Positions 61,301-64,000 of a stretch of DNA of 64,000 nucleotides are shown piece by piece. How positions within the stretch are numbered: position 1 is the first letter of the stretch; each line of letters starts with the position of its first letter. The stretch is from the NCBI RefSeq assembly GCF_015471405.1, contig NZ_BLVZ01000001.1, positions 542,744-606,743 on the forward strand. The letters are read 5' to 3'. The DNA comes from Pseudomonas cichorii. Its GTDB lineage: Bacteria; Pseudomonadota; Gammaproteobacteria; Pseudomonadales; Pseudomonadaceae. A program made the translations under genes and the position numbers. The notes below the pieces were generated by a model. The model was not told where the DNA came from. It did no database searches and was given only the letters and a program-made list of their open reading frames with translations.

Positions 61301-62275
61301 ATGCTTTGCCAGCACTGCACCGCAGTAATGCCATCATCAAAAAAGACGCTTGGAGCCTGGGCGGTAGAGTATACCCAGCTAATTGCCACTCGCGATCTCA
61401 AGCCGAAAACACTAAAAGACCGTTTTGCCCATACCGCGAAGCTTATCTCGTTACTCGGAGGGCCTGACCGCCCCGTAGCAAGCATAAGGCCTGTTGATAT
61501 GGCGAAGGCAATTCGCCAGGTATGGGATTCGGGTCGAGAGCATTTAGCGCTGCGACTCTATATCGAAGCCGATGACATGTTCAGCGAGGCCATTGTCGCC
61601 GGCTATGCCGGGATGAATCCGGTGCCACATATAAAGCGTCCTCGACCTAATGTGCGCCGCGCAAGACTCACAATTGAACAGTTCAGGGCTATTCGCAAGC
61701 GCTCTGTTCGTGAGGGTCGACAATGGCTTGTGAATGCAATAGATCTTGCACTCGTGTCCGGCTTGAGAATCGGTGATATCGTCAGACTCAGATCCAGCCA
61801 TATTGTCGATGGGTATCTGCTTGTGGCACAGCAGAAAACAGGAGTAAGACAGGCTATTCCGTTGGACCTGCGCCTCTCATCCGAAAGGCTGAGTCTCGGA
61901 AAAATCATTTCTCGTTGCTCTGCCGGAAAAGCCGAAGGGTCCTTGCTTATATCGCGGAATGACGGAAAACCATACTGCAAGAGATACCTGACCACAGCAT
62001 TCTCAACCGACCGAAACATGGCATTGCCTTTGTCTACATGGTGGGATGGAAAGAAGCCAGCCACCTTTCACGAAATACGATCACTTTGCCAGCGCCTTTA
62101 TCGGGAGCAAGGCCTTGATACCAGGGAGCTACTTGGGCACAAGAGGCAAAGCACAACCGATCTCTACAACGACGACCGAGAGTGCTATGGAGCGGCATTC
62201 AAGGTCTTTGTACTGCCCGGCATAAAGAAAGGCCCGTCGCATATAAAATCGTCGATTAAAGCCTGGGCAGGCTGA
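61301..62275 (+). CDS. Phage tyrosine recombinase / integrase
   Basis: 324 residues from ATG 61301, with GGAGAAGAAG upstream; an in-frame extension would run into the tRNA. A SAM-like N-terminal domain (TLGAWAVEYTQLIATRDLKP) leads to the catalytic domain. The Arg is in ALVSGLRIGDIVRL, the His-x-x-Arg in TFHEIRSLCQRLYRE, the second His in LLGHKRQSTTDLYND and the Tyr in that same segment. All catalytic residues appear present. It would integrate and excise the prophage, with a tRNA end as target. Confidence 0.92.
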   Translation: MLCQHCTAVMPSSKKTLGAWAVEYTQLIATRDLKPKTLKDRFAHTAKLISLLGGPDRPVASIRPVDMAKAIRQVWDSGREHLALRLYIEADDMFSEAIVAGYAGMNPVPHIKRPRPNVRRARLTIEQFRAIRKRSVREGRQWLVNAIDLALVSGLRIGDIVRLRSSHIVDGYLLVAQQKTGVRQAIPLDLRLSSERLSLGKIISRCSAGKAEGSLLISRNDGKPYCKRYLTTAFSTDRNMALPLSTWWDGKKPATFHEIRSLCQRLYREQGLDTRELLGHKRQSTTDLYNDDRECYGAAFKVFVLPGIKKGPSHIKSSIKAWAG

Positions 62276-62317
62276 AATTTCGGCCTACAAATCCTCATCA
62301 TAAATCGAGATTGCGAG

Positions 62318-62494
62318 ATGAATATCCGAGAGCTTTATGAGCGCGAATGGCTCAAGCAAAACCCAGGGAGGACTTTGGCCAGCATGCAGAGCTCCGGCGA
62401 CTTCTACTACGATGACGCCGCGCAAGCGGGCTGGCACTGGTGGCAGACAGCTTGGGAAGCCCTGCAGTCCGCTCAGCGTGAAAGCGATTCATAG
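62318..62494 (+). CDS. Small phage protein of unknown function
   Basis: 58 residues from ATG 62318 to TAG 62492-62494, beginning MNIRELYEREWLKQNPGR. It is rich in aromatic residues (FYYDDAAQAGWHWWQTAWEA). It lies 42 nt behind the integrase in the same direction, and its end overlaps the convergent Rz-like gene by 22 bp. The coherent amphipathic sequence and position support a real gene. Function unknown. Confidence 0.55.
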   Translation: MNIRELYEREWLKQNPGRTLASMQSSGDFYYDDAAQAGWHWWQTAWEALQSAQRESDS

Positions 62495-62988
62495 GCCCGC
62501 TCACAAGCCATTCCGGCTATTCGGGCTCGGTCATAAGCCGTTGCCAGCTCTCCCGCTCTTTTGTCAGCCCGGCTGAGCAGGTCGGAGAGCACCAGGGCGG
62601 CGCGGCGGGTTGACGCGCTTCGCTCGGCAGTTCTGGAATCGCTGGCGGCGCAACTGGCTCGACCGGCAAAGTCCTGAGCTGCGACGTGCAGCCGCTCACC
62701 AGCACGATCAGCGTGATCGGCATCATCCACCGCAGCCACTTGTTGAGTTCTTGCATCGTTTGATACCTGGTTGATTGCCGTCTGTCGGCGCTGCTCTTCG
62801 GTTCGACTCTTGGATTCGGCTACAGCTACGGCTTGCAGGTCGTCGGCATCGCGGGCATTCCAGCGGGCTTGCCACTCTTTCCTCTCGACCGATATGCCGT
62901 GGCAATAAGCAAGCCACAGGCTGCCCACCACCAGTGCGACAAAGACACCGATCGTGCTCAGTCGACCGGTTATCGCAAGCGGAATCAT
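62473..62988 (-). CDS. Phage Rz-like inner-membrane spanin (DUF2514-type)
   Basis: 171 residues. One N-terminal span (IGVFVALVVGSLWLAYCHG) anchors a long helical, coiled-coil periplasmic domain (SVERKEWQARWNARDADDLQ; SKSRTEEQRRQTAINQVSND). That is the layout of i-spanins, which fuse inner and outer membranes at the end of lysis. A second gene coding for a lipoprotein is nested inside in another frame. It overlaps the endolysin gene by 4 nt. Confidence 0.85.
   Translation of the reverse strand: MIPLAITGRLSTIGVFVALVVGSLWLAYCHGISVERKEWQARWNARDADDLQAVAVAESKSRTEEQRRQTAINQVSNDARTQQVAAVDDADHADRAGERLHVAAQDFAGRASCAASDSRTAERSASTRRAALVLSDLLSRADKRAGELATAYDRARIAGMACERAYESLSR
62517..62756 (-). CDS. Rz1-like outer-membrane lipoprotein spanin nested in the Rz gene
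   Basis: 79 residues entirely inside the Rz-like gene, in a different frame. It has a lipoprotein signal (MMPITLIVLVSGCTSQLR with lipobox LVSGC) and a proline-rich mature part (VEPVAPPAIPELPSEARQPAAPPW). This is the textbook Rz1 arrangement. The lipoprotein goes to the outer membrane and pairs with the Rz C-terminus. Confidence 0.85.
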   Translation of the reverse strand: MQELNKWLRWMMPITLIVLVSGCTSQLRTLPVEPVAPPAIPELPSEARQPAAPPWCSPTCSAGLTKERESWQRLMTEPE

Positions 62989-63530
62989 GACAGCACCTTC
63001 AATGCACGCTGGTAGAACTCTTCGCGCTCAGCCAGGCCATTTGTCCCGCCATTGATCCGCTTCGTGATCCCGACGAAATCAGACTTGTCAGCGAGCCGGT
63101 TCAGACCGTTGCTGCCCCAGAACCACGCGGCGGACATTGCTGCATGCTCTGGCTGCTCCAGCAACTCAGGGCGCTTGAGCAGGTCCAGCCCCAAGGCTTC
63201 ACCGCACGCAGCGTAGTTCGCCCGCCCCGTCACCTGAATAAGCCCCCGGCCGCGATAGAGCTGGCCATCTCCATCGGCTTCCGGCGTGTTGCCGAGGTTC
63301 GCAGCGAGGCGACCGGTATCGTACTTGCTCAGGTATGCGTCATTGCCCAGTTCGCGGACGTACCGAAGCTGGCCGGATTCGTGACCGATCTGCGCAATGA
63401 AAGCGGCAATGCGCAACGGAGTGATGATCTGGTACCGGCCCATGGCCGCATTGAGCGCAGGAACAAAAACGCCGGCTTTAGAACCGGCGTTGGGGAGTAT
63501 CTGCAGGAGCTGCTGTTGCGTGATCGACAT
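62985..63530 (-). CDS. GH19-type endolysin (lysozyme)
   Basis: 181 residues. The start ITQQQLLQILPNAGSKAGVF and the catalytic region RIAAFIAQIGHESGQLRYV (Glu after His) are typical of phage GH19 muramidase/chitinase-type endolysins. QLYRGRGLIQVTGRANYAACG and AAWFWGSNGLNRLAD follow. No signal peptide or span is seen, so it needs a holin, which is not in the window. It cleaves peptidoglycan at lysis. Confidence 0.92.
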   Translation of the reverse strand: MSITQQQLLQILPNAGSKAGVFVPALNAAMGRYQIITPLRIAAFIAQIGHESGQLRYVRELGNDAYLSKYDTGRLAANLGNTPEADGDGQLYRGRGLIQVTGRANYAACGEALGLDLLKRPELLEQPEHAAMSAAWFWGSNGLNRLADKSDFVGITKRINGGTNGLAEREEFYQRALKVLS

Positions 63531-63549
63531 TCACTTTTCTCCAGGTAAT

Positions 63550-63572
63550 AAAAAGCCCGCTCGGAGGCGGGC
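63550..63572 (-). terminator. Intrinsic terminator between tail and lysis genes
   Basis: On the minus strand GCCCGC, loop CTCCGA, GCGGGC and five T. It ends transcripts that come from the tail genes at 63591 and beyond, so the lysis cassette probably has its own promoter or depends on antitermination. Confidence 0.82.
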
Positions 63573-63590
63573 GCTGGTGTTCTGCTGGGG

Positions 63591-63866
63591 TCAGGCCGGA
63601 ATAGATGGCCAGTTGATTGCTGTCGGATACCCGGGCTGCTCGGGCAGCCGGACCAGTGCGACCCTGTATTTCTTCCAGGCTTTGAGCAGCGCGATCTCGG
63701 CGTCTGTCGCATCATCGATGTCGACGGCGTCTTGAAGCGGCGCAATCGCGTAATCAGCAGCTGCTCGCAAAGATGCAATCTTGCTCGCGATATCTGCCAG
63801 GGCCTGATCCGCTGCAGCCTTTTCCTTCATTGCCCTTGTGATGAGCTTGCTCCAGTCGATGTTCAT
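63591..63866 (-). CDS. Phage tail fibre assembly-like protein
   Basis: 91 residues. It is a helical protein with KLITRAMKEKAAADQALADI and ends LLKAWKKYRVALVRLPEQPGY followed by INWPSIPA. The W-K-x-Y-R-x-A-L...W-P ending is the common mark of Caudovirales tail fibre assembly proteins. It overlaps the upstream tail gene by 4 nt (ATGA) and ends 19 nt before the terminator. Confidence 0.8.
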   Translation of the reverse strand: MNIDWSKLITRAMKEKAAADQALADIASKIASLRAAADYAIAPLQDAVDIDDATDAEIALLKAWKKYRVALVRLPEQPGYPTAINWPSIPA

Positions 63867-64000
63867 GCCTCGGGCTCCACTGATGATTCCTGAACTGAAA
63901 TATCCGCCGAGAAGCTGACGGGGAGCGGCGCAGGGAATACGATCGGGCCGTCACCGACATTGATGAGCGGATCGGGAAATGCCTGGGCCTGACTGTAATT
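63863..64000 (-). CDS. C-terminal end of a phage tail protein (partial, cut by the right edge)
   Basis: The last 45 residues only. The frame runs in from the window edge (NYSQAQAFPDPLINVGDG) through IVFPAPLPVSFSADISVQES to a TGA at 63863-63865. Its end overlaps the tail fibre assembly gene by 4 nt. By position it should be the tail fibre or its cap protein. Too little is visible to name the family. Confidence 0.7.
   Translation of the reverse strand, partial: NYSQAQAFPDPLINVGDGPIVFPAPLPVSFSADISVQESSVEPEA

Overview
The window is chromosomal DNA of a Pseudomonas, most likely of the fluorescens/syringae lineage. Pointers are the monofunctional trehalose synthase, a REP-type inverted pair with the GTGGGAGGGG signature, a Fur-box-driven PrrF-like small RNA, modABC next to topoisomerase IB, and many LysR/TetR regulators. 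Coding density is high and most genes sit in short operons. The last 4 kb are prophage.

Layout. 1-5.2 kb: a TetR regulator cut by the left edge, a quinone-reductase-like MDR gene with a YafY/WYL regulator, and a divergent MFS/LysR pair. 5.1-10.2 kb: a sigma-54 activator facing a four-part regulatory region (two GACATGTC sites, then a perfect -24/-12 promoter) that drives a polyol/sugar operon of dehydrogenase, isomerase and periplasmic binding protein. 10.1-11.6 kb: TetR and nitroreductase. 11.9-27.8 kb: a 12-gene plus-strand operon. It starts with the six Ebo genes (D, C, A, B, E, F; known in cyanobacteria for moving scytonemin precursors and, as EDB, in a nematode-repelling pseudomonad). 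It continues with six poorly known genes: two copies of a secreted CXXCH-protein/partner cassette, a secreted cysteine-rich protein, and a ScyD/ScyE-like beta-propeller. 28-39.3 kb: TonB receptor, PuuR/PuuD pair, LysR, a 7-bp repeat array, orphan histidine kinase, treS, a frameshifted LysR gene, a small palindromic element, and two DJ-1/PfpI-type genes.

39.3-51.5 kb is the most striking part: ten tightly packed minus-strand genes that look like a biosynthetic cluster for a hydrazine (N-N bond) metabolite built on L-2,3-diaminopropionate. In transcription order they are: cupin, tRNA-free MetRS-like ligase, DAO-type FAD oxidase, signal-less binding-protein-fold protein, N-monooxygenase, fused SbnA-SbnB, a second FAD/NAD(P) protein, LysE exporter, Fe-dependent alcohol dehydrogenase, and a beta-lactamase-fold hydrolase. 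The set {N-monooxygenase, cupin, MetRS-like, DAO-type oxidase} is the hydrazine-forming machinery known from s56-p1-type pathways. Here the cupin and ligase are separate overlapping genes.

51.5-59.9 kb: Fur box plus small RNA, a RES-Xre toxin-antitoxin pair, acuI with its TetR regulator and two matching operators, nitronate monooxygenase, ModE box plus modABC, topoisomerase IB, and tRNA-Leu(TAA). 59.9-64 kb: mobile DNA. It holds an AcrIF11-like anti-CRISPR gene with two unknown small genes behind it, tRNA-Arg(TCT), a tyrosine integrase, and a minus-strand lysis cassette (nested Rz/Rz1 and GH19 endolysin) and tail genes running off the right edge.
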